DNA from: an uncultured Acidimicrobiales bacterium
Lineage (GTDB): Bacteria > Actinomycetota > Acidimicrobiia > Acidimicrobiales > Bin134
NCBI GenBank assembly: GCA_951813555.1
Contig: OX638344.1
Location: 2,013,076-2,077,075 of the forward strand
Length of the DNA stretch: 64,000 bases
Direction of reading: 5' to 3'
The position numbers and the translations under genes are program-made. Shown here piece by piece: positions 8,047-16,709 of this stretch (position 1 is the stretch's first letter; the number at the start of each line of letters is the position of its first letter). The notes below the pieces were generated by a model. It was not told the origin of the DNA. It saw nothing but the letters and a program-made list of their open reading frames with translations, and ran no database searches.

Positions 8047-9338
8047 TGGACAACGGCCTTCTCGCTCCTTCGGGTTACATCTCTAGAGTCTCAGAGACAT
8101 CAATTCGCCAGGCGCTTGCCGCGGCGCCCATGGCGCTCTTGGAGGGAGCGAAAGGCTGTGGAAAGACTTGGACCGGGTTGAGCATGGCCCGGTCCAAGCT
8201 GCTGCTAGATGCCGATGCCGATGATCTGGCAATCGCCCGAGCATCGCCTAGGAATACTCTGCGCGATGGTCCTTTCCCCAAATTGGTGGACGAGTACCAG
8301 CGGATTCCCGAACTGTGGAACGTGATCAAAGGAGTCTGCGACGAAGGCCGCGAGCCCGGACGGTTCGTCCTAACCGGTTCGGCAGAAAAGGTTGATGACG
8401 TCACCCGACACTCAGGCGCCGGGCGGTTGATCCGTGTTCGGATGCGGCCGATGTCGCTGTTCGAGACCGGCCACTCCACCGGTGAGGTATCGCTGAGCCT
8501 ATTGATGGCTGGTGCTCCTCCCGTGGCAGCCAGCGCGGGAAAACCATCGCTTCGGGCTTGGGCGGAGATCATTTGTGTTGGCGGGTGGCCCCGGCACCTG
8601 GGGGTGCCCGCCGAGGCCGCCCAGAGACTGCTGACCGGGTACCTGAACGAGACCATAAGGGCTGATCTGCCACTGGAGACTGGGGTGCGCCGCGATCCTG
8701 GGAAGGTAATGCGCCTGCTGCGCTCGCACGCCCGCCACACCGCGACCATCGCCACCCAGGCGTCGCTGGCTAGAGACACGGCGGGCGACGGGCCATCGTT
8801 GAGCCGCCACACTGCCAGCAGTTATCTCGATGCCATGCACCGGCTGTTCGTGCTGGACGATCTGGATGGCTGGATGCCGGCAATGCGCTCCAAATCAGTC
8901 TTGCGTCGATCTCCCAAGCGTCACATGGTCGATCCCTCGCTGGCCACGGCTGCATTGCGGGCAGGACCCGAACAACTGGCCGCCGACTTGAGAACACTGG
9001 GGCTGCTGTTCGAGTCGCTGGCGGTGCGGGACCTGCGGGTGTATGCGGAAGCCCATGACATGTCTGTCTGGCACTACCACGACGACAAGCATCGAGAGCT
9101 GGATGCCGTGGTCGAGCATCCTGACGGTCGGTGGATGGCGGTAGAGGTCAAGCTCGGAGGAGTGCCCTCAGCGTTGGATGAGGCGGCCGAATCGCTATTG
9201 GCTGTGGCCCGCCAGGCCGTCAGGAACTCCCGTCGCGGCCCGCCGGTGGCTCATGTGCTCCTCACTGCTCTCGGCCGCCAGGCATACCGTCGCCCCGACG
9301 GTGTAGATGTAGTGCCGCTGTCATTGCTTGGTCCGTGA
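8046..9338 (+). CDS. DUF4143-type AAA ATPase of unknown function
   Basis: 430 residues. The N-terminal AAA part has a Walker A-like LLEGAKGCGKTWTG (about residues 30-43), a Walker B-like PKLVDEYQRIPELWNVI (about 77-93) and the sensor strand GRFVLTGSAE (about 106-115). The C-terminal DUF4143 part includes LFESLAVRDLRVYAEA and a nuclease-like core, WHYHDDKHRELDAVVEH followed by WMAVEVKLG, resembling a PD-(D/E)XK fold. The family is widespread and often found in accessory or defence-rich regions, but its role is not established. GTG 8046 is chosen because TATATT lies 6 nt upstream; ATG 8007 would place the N-terminus inside the 23-bp repeats. It diverges from acn. Confidence 0.85.
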   Translation: MDNGLLAPSGYISRVSETSIRQALAAAPMALLEGAKGCGKTWTGLSMARSKLLLDADADDLAIARASPRNTLRDGPFPKLVDEYQRIPELWNVIKGVCDEGREPGRFVLTGSAEKVDDVTRHSGAGRLIRVRMRPMSLFETGHSTGEVSLSLLMAGAPPVAASAGKPSLRAWAEIICVGGWPRHLGVPAEAAQRLLTGYLNETIRADLPLETGVRRDPGKVMRLLRSHARHTATIATQASLARDTAGDGPSLSRHTASSYLDAMHRLFVLDDLDGWMPAMRSKSVLRRSPKRHMVDPSLATAALRAGPEQLAADLRTLGLLFESLAVRDLRVYAEAHDMSVWHYHDDKHRELDAVVEHPDGRWMAVEVKLGGVPSALDEAAESLLAVARQAVRNSRRGPPVAHVLLTALGRQAYRRPDGVDVVPLSLLGP

Positions 9339-9355
9339 ACAGGCTGGCTTGCCCG

Positions 9356-9442
9356 CTATTTCCTGGCATTCATTGCGTTGAGCTGGCCGGTTTGGTTGGC
9401 CCAGTCGAAGATTCTCTTGTCGGTGGTGGCCAAAGGAACACT
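9356..9442 (-). pseudogene. Possible remnant of a PIN-domain (VapC-like) toxin, C-terminal tail
   Basis: Below the stop of the RCC1-like gene, one minus-strand frame reads GFQSVPLATTDKRIFDWANQ and ends NAMNARK-stop at 9356. The VPLATTDKRI segment resembles the fourth acidic motif of PIN-domain ribonucleases, which sits near their C-terminus. Nothing upstream in that frame looks like the rest of a PIN domain, because the RCC1-like gene occupies the space. This may be the leftover end of a vapC gene cut by insertion of the lipoprotein gene, or a chance match in a short frame. Confidence 0.35.
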
Positions 9443-9476
9443 TTGGAAGCCAGAGGGATTAGGCCCGTGCGGCCGG

Positions 9477-11729
9477 CTACCTGTTCTCGATTCTTGGCAG
9501 CCACGAGACACCGTCGGGGAGATTGGTCGTCCAATTCCAGCATTGCGCGGTGCCATCGACACGAATGCCACAGGAGTGGAACCTGCCAGCAGCGATAGCG
9601 GTGAATTGGCCTGGCGGTGCATCGCTCTCGCCGTAATAGTTGCTGCCCCAGCATTCGAGTGTGGCGTCAACACGTATTCCACATGAGCTAGTGCTGGCAG
9701 TTGATATGGCGGTGAACCGGCCCGTGGGAGTATCTGTCTGCCCTGCATAGTCTCCTCCCCAGCACTCAATTCTCTCGTCTGCGCGGAGGCCGCAAACGTG
9801 GTCGAACCCAGAATCGATTGTCAAGAACTCTCCTTTCGGAACATCGCCTACGCCGAAATTGTTGTTGCTCTTGCAAAGAGGTGTTCTATCGATTCTCAGT
9901 CCGCACAAATAGTTACCGCCAATTGCTACTTCAAAGTACTGACCTTCCGGCAACTTGAATTGGTCAAGGTGTTCCCAGCCCCAGCAGACAGCGGCTCCAT
10001 TGGGTCTTACCCCGCATGAGTATTCATACCCAGCAATAAGGTAATCGAAGGCACCTGTAGGTGCATCCGATTCACCAGAGTAATTTGCTCCCCAGCATAC
10101 AGCAGCCTTGTTCACGCGAATTCCGCATATGTGGCCACTGGTTGATGAGATTGATTCAAAGCTATGCTTAGGGACGTCATTCTCATTATTGTAATTGGAG
10201 CCCCAACATTCTACAGTGCCGTCAATACGCAATGCGCATGAATAACTGCTTCCTACGGCGATTGATTCAAATTCTCCCATAGGCGGAGTTACTTTTTCAG
10301 AACGGTTTTCGCCCCAACACTCGACTGTGCCGCCAGAACGCAATCCGCATGTAAAATTCTGACTGGATGAAATTGATATGAATTCTCCATCAGGAACATC
10401 AGTCTGCCCATATCCATCGAAACCCCAACACTGTGCATTGCCGTCCAGTAGCAGACCACATACGTGGTCGTGACCAGCAGAAAGGACCTCGAATTGGCTG
10501 TCTGGTGTATCTGTGGCTCCGAATCCGCTCCTACCCCAACAAAGTGCCAGTTTGTTTGACTGGATTCCACATGAATTGCTTCGCCCCGCGGTGATAGATA
10601 TGAAATTTCCGTCTTGAGGGTCGGCTTCTCCGTAATCGTTATTTCCCCAGCATGCAACTGCCCCAGTAGGACGCAACCCGCATGTATGGTCGTCTCCTGC
10701 AGTGACTGATGTGAACATTCCGTCTGGTGGACTGGCCTCTCCGTAGTCGTTGCTTCCCCAGCACTCAGCTTTTCCATCAGGACGCAACCCGCAAACGTGC
10801 GATGTGCCTGCACTTATGGTTGTGAATTGGCTAGGAGGTGCAATATCCCTATCTTGGCCATGGTAGCCCCAGCACTGCGGGGTGCCGTCTACGCGAAGAG
10901 CGCAAGAGAATAGGCGAGTGCTGGCTGTGATGGCAGCAAATTGTCCATCTGGAGCATCAGTCTCCCCGAATTCGCTATTGCCCCAGCATTGGATGGTGTT
11001 GTCAGTGCTTAGACCACATGAATGGTAGGTGCCGGCCATTATGGCGGTGAATCGTCCGTCTGGTGCATCCGCCTGCCCCAGGCCGTTGTCACCCCAGCAT
11101 TCGACAGTGCCATCAACCCGTATTGCACATGCGTGGATGCCCCCGGCGGCTATGGCGGTGAATGGTGTGTCAGGAGAGTCTGTGAGTCCGTGTGATTCGT
11201 CGCCCCAGCAGTGTGCTGTCCCGTTGGTGCGTAGAGCACAAGTTTGCAGGGTTCCGGCAGCGATTGCTATGAAATTTCCGTCTGGTGCGTCTGCCTGCCT
11301 GTATTCATTGTTGCCCCAGCATTCAACAGTGTTGTCAGTCCGAAGTGCGCACGAGTGATATGCGCCGGCTGTGATGGCGGTGAACTGACCGTCCGGCACG
11401 TCTAGTTGCCCGCTTCCATCGTCTCCCCAACATTCGACGGTGGCGCTGGAGTGGAGGGCACAGGTGTGCAGGTCGCCGGCCGCGATAGCGGTGAATTGCA
11501 GAATGCCCGTGTCTTGATTGGGAGTAGCTGCCTCAAGTGGTTGGGGAAGGATGGTTGGAGTTGGGGAGGAGGCGGGCGTCTGTGGTGGGCTGATTGGAGT
11601 CGAGGTGGGAGCGGAAGTACTGGTTGGAGCGGGTTCCGATGTCTCTAGGCCACCTTCGCCGCAAGCGCTGCCCACCAGAGCAATAGAGAAGAGAAGCACC
11701 GCAGCTACAGACTTTGTACTTGCCAGCAT
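9477..11729 (-). CDS. Secreted lipoprotein with 18 RCC1-like repeats
   Basis: 750 residues. A lipoprotein signal peptide (hydrophobic VAAVLLFSIALVG, lipobox GSAC with Cys23) is followed by a Thr/Ser/Pro-rich linker (about residues 30-70). Eighteen repeats of about 37 residues then fill the rest, with the pattern F-tai-aAG-x-H-x-C-gLR-x-dGt-x-x-CWG, a variable loop and D-x-P-dG. Nearly every repeat has two Cys and a CWG motif. RCC1-type repeats build beta-propellers; these are shorter than the 51-68 residues of eukaryotic RCC1. The protein should be tethered to the outer membrane face or outside of the cell; its ligand is unknown. The middle of the gene is AT-richer than its surroundings, suggesting transfer. 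Confidence 0.88.
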   Translation of the reverse strand: MLASTKSVAAVLLFSIALVGSACGEGGLETSEPAPTSTSAPTSTPISPPQTPASSPTPTILPQPLEAATPNQDTGILQFTAIAAGDLHTCALHSSATVECWGDDGSGQLDVPDGQFTAITAGAYHSCALRTDNTVECWGNNEYRQADAPDGNFIAIAAGTLQTCALRTNGTAHCWGDESHGLTDSPDTPFTAIAAGGIHACAIRVDGTVECWGDNGLGQADAPDGRFTAIMAGTYHSCGLSTDNTIQCWGNSEFGETDAPDGQFAAITASTRLFSCALRVDGTPQCWGYHGQDRDIAPPSQFTTISAGTSHVCGLRPDGKAECWGSNDYGEASPPDGMFTSVTAGDDHTCGLRPTGAVACWGNNDYGEADPQDGNFISITAGRSNSCGIQSNKLALCWGRSGFGATDTPDSQFEVLSAGHDHVCGLLLDGNAQCWGFDGYGQTDVPDGEFISISSSQNFTCGLRSGGTVECWGENRSEKVTPPMGEFESIAVGSSYSCALRIDGTVECWGSNYNNENDVPKHSFESISSTSGHICGIRVNKAAVCWGANYSGESDAPTGAFDYLIAGYEYSCGVRPNGAAVCWGWEHLDQFKLPEGQYFEVAIGGNYLCGLRIDRTPLCKSNNNFGVGDVPKGEFLTIDSGFDHVCGLRADERIECWGGDYAGQTDTPTGRFTAISTASTSSCGIRVDATLECWGSNYYGESDAPPGQFTAIAAGRFHSCGIRVDGTAQCWNWTTNLPDGVSWLPRIENR

Positions 11730-11823
11730 TCTCTCCGAAGACTAAATGAGCAACCCTCATTTCCGAAGTTGGTCGCGATGATTTGCGAATCCATACTTCT
11801 CTGGTAGTCGGATGCTCCTCGGT

Positions 11824-12723
11824 TTAGGGCCAGCGGCGGTGTTGGCGGCGGGAGCGGGGGGAGCGGTCGCCGAGGGCCCAGGCCCGGCGCCAGGGGGAGA
11901 CGTTGGGGCCGGTGAGGCCAGGGGTGGTGCCGGCGTGGGCCCGGCGGCGGGCCTGATACCAGTCGGTGGCGCACTCGTCGGCCAGGGTGGCCACGGCTAC
12001 CTCGATGCGGGCCGCGAACCGCCGGGCGTTGTCCTCTTCGGTGGGAGCCAGGGGATCGCCGAAGGTGACGGTGGTGGCCGACACCTTGGGCACGTTGCGG
12101 CCCTTGGGCAGGATGCGGTCGGTGCCCTCTACATGCACCGGCACGACCGGCACGCCGCAACGCACGGCCAGATAGCCGGCCCCGCCCAAGAAAGGCTGCC
12201 CCCAGCCGTCGGGGCTGCGGCCGCCCTCGGGGAAGATGAGTAGGCTCCAGCCGTCTTCGATGAGCGACGCGGCCAGCCGGGCCGAGCGCCGTCCCACTTT
12301 GGAGCGCTCGATGGGGATGGCTCCGATCACCAGGGCCGAGGCCGCCGACTTGACCGCCCCGGTGAAGAAGTAGTCCGATGCCGCCCCCACTACCAGCCGA
12401 TTGCGCCACCGGGGCGGGATGGAGGTGAACAGCAGGGGGGTGTCGATGTGGCTGTGGTGGTTGGCGGCGAAGATCACCGGCCCTTCCAGTCGTTCCAGCC
12501 GGTCCAAGCCTTTGCGCTGAGGCCGGGCCAGGGCGGCCATCGCCGGCTGCATCACGACTTCGGTGAGAACCCGCCGGGCCGCTCGAGCCGCCGGCTTGCG
12601 GGCCCATTCGGTGTCGTAGTCGGCTCCCCGGTTCTTGGTCTGGGGCGCAGGCGGCACCCCCACCGGTGGTCGGCCCGCCCGATAGGGAAACTCCAGCTTC
12701 GAGATCGCCCGCCTAGCTGACAT
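11824..12723 (-). CDS. PlsC-type 1-acyl-glycerol-3-phosphate acyltransferase family protein
   Basis: Lysophospholipid acyltransferase family protein of 299 residues. The catalytic HX4D motif is in FAANHHSHIDTPLLF (about residues 85-99) and the glycerophosphate-binding motif is LLIFPEGGRSPDG (about 160-172), followed by VPVVPVHVEGTD. These enzymes move acyl chains from acyl-CoA or acyl-ACP to lysophosphatidate or related acceptors at the membrane. The start (12723) overlaps the end of the upstream LarA-like gene by 11 nt, so the gene is the third of a tight operon with the FAR-HAD fusion. The basic, low-complexity C-terminus (GDRSPRSRRQHRRWP) is unusual. The acceptor is unknown. Confidence 0.88.
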   Translation of the reverse strand: MSARRAISKLEFPYRAGRPPVGVPPAPQTKNRGADYDTEWARKPAARAARRVLTEVVMQPAMAALARPQRKGLDRLERLEGPVIFAANHHSHIDTPLLFTSIPPRWRNRLVVGAASDYFFTGAVKSAASALVIGAIPIERSKVGRRSARLAASLIEDGWSLLIFPEGGRSPDGWGQPFLGGAGYLAVRCGVPVVPVHVEGTDRILPKGRNVPKVSATTVTFGDPLAPTEEDNARRFAARIEVAVATLADECATDWYQARRRAHAGTTPGLTGPNVSPWRRAWALGDRSPRSRRQHRRWP

Positions 12724-14326
12724 CGGCCATCAGGATGGGGGGGTTGTGGAGGTGGGTGACGGTGGGCTGGCGACCCACGGTGTCGCTGGCGATCTCTAAG
12801 GCGTCTTGGAGGGTGGAGGCGGGGCGGAAACCCATGCGCTGAACCGCCCGGGTGTCGCCGCCCACGATGATGACCTCGCCCAGGTGCTGAAGGGCGTGCG
12901 CCCCCCAGTACCACATGTAGAAGGGGTGGACGCCGTGGTAGGCGTACGACGTGCGGTACAGGTGGATGTACCACTCGTCGGTGGCGAACTGGCGCTCGTA
13001 GCGGGCCTCGATCTCCACCGGGTCGGTGGTGTCGGCCAGCACCTGCTCGAAGAAGTCGATGTAGCTGGGGTGGTGTACCGGGTGGAACTCCCAGCGGGTG
13101 GGGTGGCCCATGATGACCACGCCGCCCTCCCGCACCAGCGGGCGGCCCCTATAGAGGTTGAAGAAGTAGCCCAGACCCAGGCACATGACCAGGATCGGGT
13201 TCATCACCGAGTTCACGTTGTAGGGGCAGATGTAGGGCAGGCCCATGGTCAAGATGTCGGTCTGGCCTTCCACCGGCACCAAGTGCTGTTCGTACACGTT
13301 CTCGGTGGTCACCTTATGGACGGCCTCCACCTCGCCGGCCTGCACCGAGGTGAGCTCATAGGGTGCCCGCCACGACTGGAAGATCTGCCGGGCCATCTGG
13401 GGCGGGGCGTACTTCAGGCCTGTGGTCATGCCCACGAAGGCGGCCCGGTCCTTGGCGGTCCACTCCCACTCCCGCTTCTGGAGCATGGCCAGGGGGCCGT
13501 CCACCCCGAAGGTGTTGTTGTTGACCGTGGTCTCGATCTGGAAGATCTTCACCCCGGCGTCGCGCAGCACCTTGCCCATGCGCCAGTTGGAGGCGTGCAG
13601 CTCGGACCGGTGCTGGTCCATGAACGAGCGGGACTCCTGCATGGTCTTGACGTTGTGGTGGTGGCGCAGCCCCTGGTAGCCGGCCAGGCCGGTGGCGGTG
13701 CTCTTGTGGCCGCCGTCCATGGCCACCAGGTTGATGTTCACGTACACCACCAGGTCGCTGTCGGCGGCCCGCTTGGAGAACTGCACGTCCTCGCCATGAG
13801 GGGTGGTGCCCAGCATGACCATGCCGTCGGGGTCCTCGGCGTCGTGGTTGTAGAGGCACCCCGAGGGGGCGAAGGCGTCATAGGTGCGGTCGCCCACCGC
13901 GTGGCGCAGTTCGGCCTCGGTCATGCGCCGGTGCAGGGCCAAAGCGGCGATGACATGAACGTCGTCCACCCCGGCCGCCGCGGCCATCTCCAGCACCTGC
14001 TCGATGACCATCTGGCGGATGTCGGGTCGGCGCATGGGGGGAAGCGGCAGGGAGATGTCGTCGAAGGCGATGGTGAGCTTCATGCCCGGCCGCAGCTGGG
14101 CGGGCAGCGGATCCTGGTCGATGGGGTTGAGCAGCGCCCGGCGGATGGCGCCCTCGGGATCGGCCAGGCCCAAGAGCGGCTCGCCCGGGTAGATCACCCG
14201 GCTGCGCCCGGCGGGGAGCTTCTCGGTGCGGAATCCCTCGCCATGGTGGAACAGGATCGGCGGGGTGGAGCGGTCTACTTCGAGCACCATGCCCGGGCGG
14301 GGGGTGGGCCGGATTCGGTCTTTCAT
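12713..14326 (-). CDS. LarA-like (lactate racemase N-terminal domain, DUF2088) protein
   Basis: 537 residues from ATG 14326, a start fixed by its ATGA overlap with the stop of the upstream gene; longer readings are shadows. The first half resembles the LarA/DUF2088 family: RPGMKLTIAFDDISLPLPPM (about residues 60-79), IRQMVIEQVLEMAAAAGVDD, then VHVIAALALHRRMTEAEL, the counterpart of the family's G-x-H-R segment. LarA is a nickel-pincer lactate racemase. The canonical E-P-H segment before the catalytic Lys is replaced here by NLVAMDGGHKSTATG, so racemase activity is doubtful. No larB, larC or larE was seen. The second half (IYHLYRTSYAYHGVHPFYMW) matches nothing I recognise. Operon position suggests a role in lipid metabolism. 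Confidence 0.65.
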   Translation of the reverse strand: MKDRIRPTPRPGMVLEVDRSTPPILFHHGEGFRTEKLPAGRSRVIYPGEPLLGLADPEGAIRRALLNPIDQDPLPAQLRPGMKLTIAFDDISLPLPPMRRPDIRQMVIEQVLEMAAAAGVDDVHVIAALALHRRMTEAELRHAVGDRTYDAFAPSGCLYNHDAEDPDGMVMLGTTPHGEDVQFSKRAADSDLVVYVNINLVAMDGGHKSTATGLAGYQGLRHHHNVKTMQESRSFMDQHRSELHASNWRMGKVLRDAGVKIFQIETTVNNNTFGVDGPLAMLQKREWEWTAKDRAAFVGMTTGLKYAPPQMARQIFQSWRAPYELTSVQAGEVEAVHKVTTENVYEQHLVPVEGQTDILTMGLPYICPYNVNSVMNPILVMCLGLGYFFNLYRGRPLVREGGVVIMGHPTRWEFHPVHHPSYIDFFEQVLADTTDPVEIEARYERQFATDEWYIHLYRTSYAYHGVHPFYMWYWGAHALQHLGEVIIVGGDTRAVQRMGFRPASTLQDALEIASDTVGRQPTVTHLHNPPILMADVS

Positions 14327-16635
14327 GACGCCTTTCGGGCCCCGATGGGCAGCAGCTTGCGGGGGCCGCCGGGGGCTTTGTCGAAGTACTCGATGAGCCA
14401 GCCCCGCTTGCGGGCCAGCATGGCCAGTTTGGGCTCGGGGTTCACCGCCACCGGATAGCCCACCGCCTCCAGCAGGGCCAGGTCGCTGGCCGAGTCGGCG
14501 TAGGCCACTGACTCCGACATCAAAAGGCCCTCGGCATTGGCGAAGTCGCGCAGCACCTCGGCCCGGGACTCGCTGGTGGGCGGGACTTCGGCCAGCTGGC
14601 CGGTGTAGACGCCGTGGGAGTGGGCTAGCTCGGCGCACACGATGTGGTCGAACAAGGGGCGCAGCGGTTCTACGATGAAGTCGAGCGCCCCGGTGATGAG
14701 CACCGTGGTGTGCCCCGCGGCCCGGTGCTGGCGCACCCTGCGGATGGCGGCGGGGTAGGCCTGGGTCAAGATCAGATCGCTGAACATCTCCCCGGAGTCC
14801 TCGGCCATCTGCTCCACCGGCGCTCCCTCGTATCGGCGGTAGAAGTGACGGAGGAAGTCGCTGCGGTCCCGGTGGTCCAGAGCCAACAGCGACGGGGCCT
14901 CAAGCAGGATCTTGGCCACCAGTCGCGCCCGGTCGTCGAGGGGGAGGCGCCGGGTGGCCAGCCAGCCGTAGGCCATGACCACGTTGGCGGCGATGACGGT
15001 GTTCTCCAAGTCGAAGGCCGCCATGTGCCGGTCGGGGGAGAGCACCTGGATTCGCTGGCGGTCTTTGCGGGACGGCCCCGAACGCCCAGACGGGGCGGTC
15101 TTGACCCGGCCCTGGGCCACCACGGTGGGCAGGTGGATGTCGGTCACGTAGTGAGGCCAGTCGATGATCCGGGGGTCGAAGCAGAAAGCCTGTTGGTCAT
15201 CGGCGTCCAGGCTGTCCCACAGCTCCAGGAGCCGGTCCAGCCCGAACAGGGCCTCGCACTCGGTGTAGGCCCCGTATAGCTCCACGTAGCCCAGGGCTCG
15301 CTCCACCTGATCACGGCGCTCGTCCAGATCGGCGGTGATCTCGGCCTGGCGTCCTCGGATGGGCAGCCGCCCGAGCACCCGCTCGCCCGCATTCAGCCCG
15401 GTGCGCAGCCGTTTGAGCTGGCGGACCACCCGGCCTCGGCCCGGATAGGTCCAGTTGGGCGGGGGAATGGGCTGGTCCCGGTCGTCGTAGATGGGGTTCT
15501 CGCTGAACCAGCCGTGGGCCAAATCGGCCAGCTGATTGAGCCGGAACGGGTTGACCGCTCCCGATGCCACCTGGATCACCGGCCGCTCGGGATCGTGGCC
15601 CCGGGCGGCCACCGCGCAGATGGCGGCCGCTACTAGGTCCACCGGGATCACGTCCAGCACGCCCTGGGGGATGCCGGGAAAGTCGGTGAGCAGCCCTCGT
15701 CCGTAGCCGATGATGATGGGCTCGGCCATGCGGAACCCCCGGATCCACCCCGGGAACGGCTCGGAGTAGGCCGACTCGATGATCGACGGCCTCACGGTGG
15801 TGACCTTGAGGCCGCCCTTGATCTCGGCCACCGCGGTCTCGGCCAGCGCCTTGGTGAAGGCGTAGGCGTCGGGGAATCCCAGCGAGGACGCCCGTGATCG
15901 CCCCGCTTCCACCATGTGGTCGTGGACCCATCGGCTGCGGAGCTGCTCGGTCTTGGCGGCAAGTGCCGGAGTTCCGGCCGCGCCCAACTCGTGGCGGGCC
16001 CGGCTGCGGAACTCGTCCAAGCGGCTGGGATCGCGGCTCTCGGTCTCGGTGGTGATGCGGCGGCGGCGACTGGCCTCGGCCTCCTCCTGCCACGACACCG
16101 GTACGTACATGGGGCCGTCGGTCAGTGGTTCCTCGGGGGCATTGCCCCGGCGGCTACCGGCCACATAGCAGGTGGACACCGCGATGAAGTGGGGAGACGC
16201 CCCCATCTCGTTCAGCATCTCCACCAGCCGCACCGGCCCCACGAGGTTGACTTCAACCGCGGTGTCCAGCGGATTGTCGAACGCCACTGCGGCAGCCGAG
16301 TGGATGACGATGTCGCTGCTGGCGATCAGCTCCCGTCCGGCGTCGTCGAGGCCTAGGCCGTCGGTTCCCACGTCACCAGCTACTCCGCTGATCCGCTCCT
16401 GGCAGAGCCGCTCGAACTCGTCGGTGCCCAACTCTTCGCGCAGCCGATCGAATACGTCGTTGCGGATGATCTCCCGGCGGATGCGCTGCTCCACGCCTCG
16501 ACGGCCAGGGCGCACCAAAAGCACCAACTCCACCTCGGGCACGCAGCGCAGCAGCCGCTCTACCAGAGCGGTGCCCAGAAAGCCGGTCGTACCGGTGATC
16601 GCCAGCCGCTTGCCCGCCAGAGCGTCAGATATCAC
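14323..16635 (-). CDS. Fatty acyl-CoA reductase-like protein fused to a HAD-IB hydrolase-like domain
   Basis: 770 residues in two parts. Residues 1-500 form an extended short-chain dehydrogenase of the male-sterility/FAR type: NAD(P) motif GTTGFLG (15-21), STCYVAG (154-160), YxxxK as Y258 and K262, and KVTTVRPSIIESA (277-289). Such enzymes reduce activated fatty acids to aldehydes or alcohols. Residues from about 535 form a HAD-IB domain: motif I is FDLENTV (541-547), motif II is VLITGAL and the DxxxD-type motif is YADSASDLALL. The usual second Asp of motif I is Glu here. GTG 16635 is the start, with TAAAAC 6 nt upstream. Its stop overlaps the LarA-like start (ATGA), so three genes form one operon. 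Confidence 0.85.
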   Translation of the reverse strand: MISDALAGKRLAITGTTGFLGTALVERLLRCVPEVELVLLVRPGRRGVEQRIRREIIRNDVFDRLREELGTDEFERLCQERISGVAGDVGTDGLGLDDAGRELIASSDIVIHSAAAVAFDNPLDTAVEVNLVGPVRLVEMLNEMGASPHFIAVSTCYVAGSRRGNAPEEPLTDGPMYVPVSWQEEAEASRRRRITTETESRDPSRLDEFRSRARHELGAAGTPALAAKTEQLRSRWVHDHMVEAGRSRASSLGFPDAYAFTKALAETAVAEIKGGLKVTTVRPSIIESAYSEPFPGWIRGFRMAEPIIIGYGRGLLTDFPGIPQGVLDVIPVDLVAAAICAVAARGHDPERPVIQVASGAVNPFRLNQLADLAHGWFSENPIYDDRDQPIPPPNWTYPGRGRVVRQLKRLRTGLNAGERVLGRLPIRGRQAEITADLDERRDQVERALGYVELYGAYTECEALFGLDRLLELWDSLDADDQQAFCFDPRIIDWPHYVTDIHLPTVVAQGRVKTAPSGRSGPSRKDRQRIQVLSPDRHMAAFDLENTVIAANVVMAYGWLATRRLPLDDRARLVAKILLEAPSLLALDHRDRSDFLRHFYRRYEGAPVEQMAEDSGEMFSDLILTQAYPAAIRRVRQHRAAGHTTVLITGALDFIVEPLRPLFDHIVCAELAHSHGVYTGQLAEVPPTSESRAEVLRDFANAEGLLMSESVAYADSASDLALLEAVGYPVAVNPEPKLAMLARKRGWLIEYFDKAPGGPRKLLPIGARKAS

Positions 16636-16709
16636 TTCAGTGTTTTACCAAACCCAGGGGGTATTCCCCGAATGCGCATGGGTTGCACCGGCTCCAGGTC
16701 GGCCGGTGT

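Noticed and set aside
12806..14458. 550-residue plus-strand frame opposite the LarA-like gene
   Set aside because: His/Gly/Val-rich composition typical of antisense frames in GC-rich DNA, no recognisable domain, no start signal.
14327..14638. Extension of the LarA-like frame upstream of ATG 14326
   Set aside because: The added part is Arg/Gly/Pro-rich, overlaps the FAR-HAD gene in another frame and has no conserved pattern.
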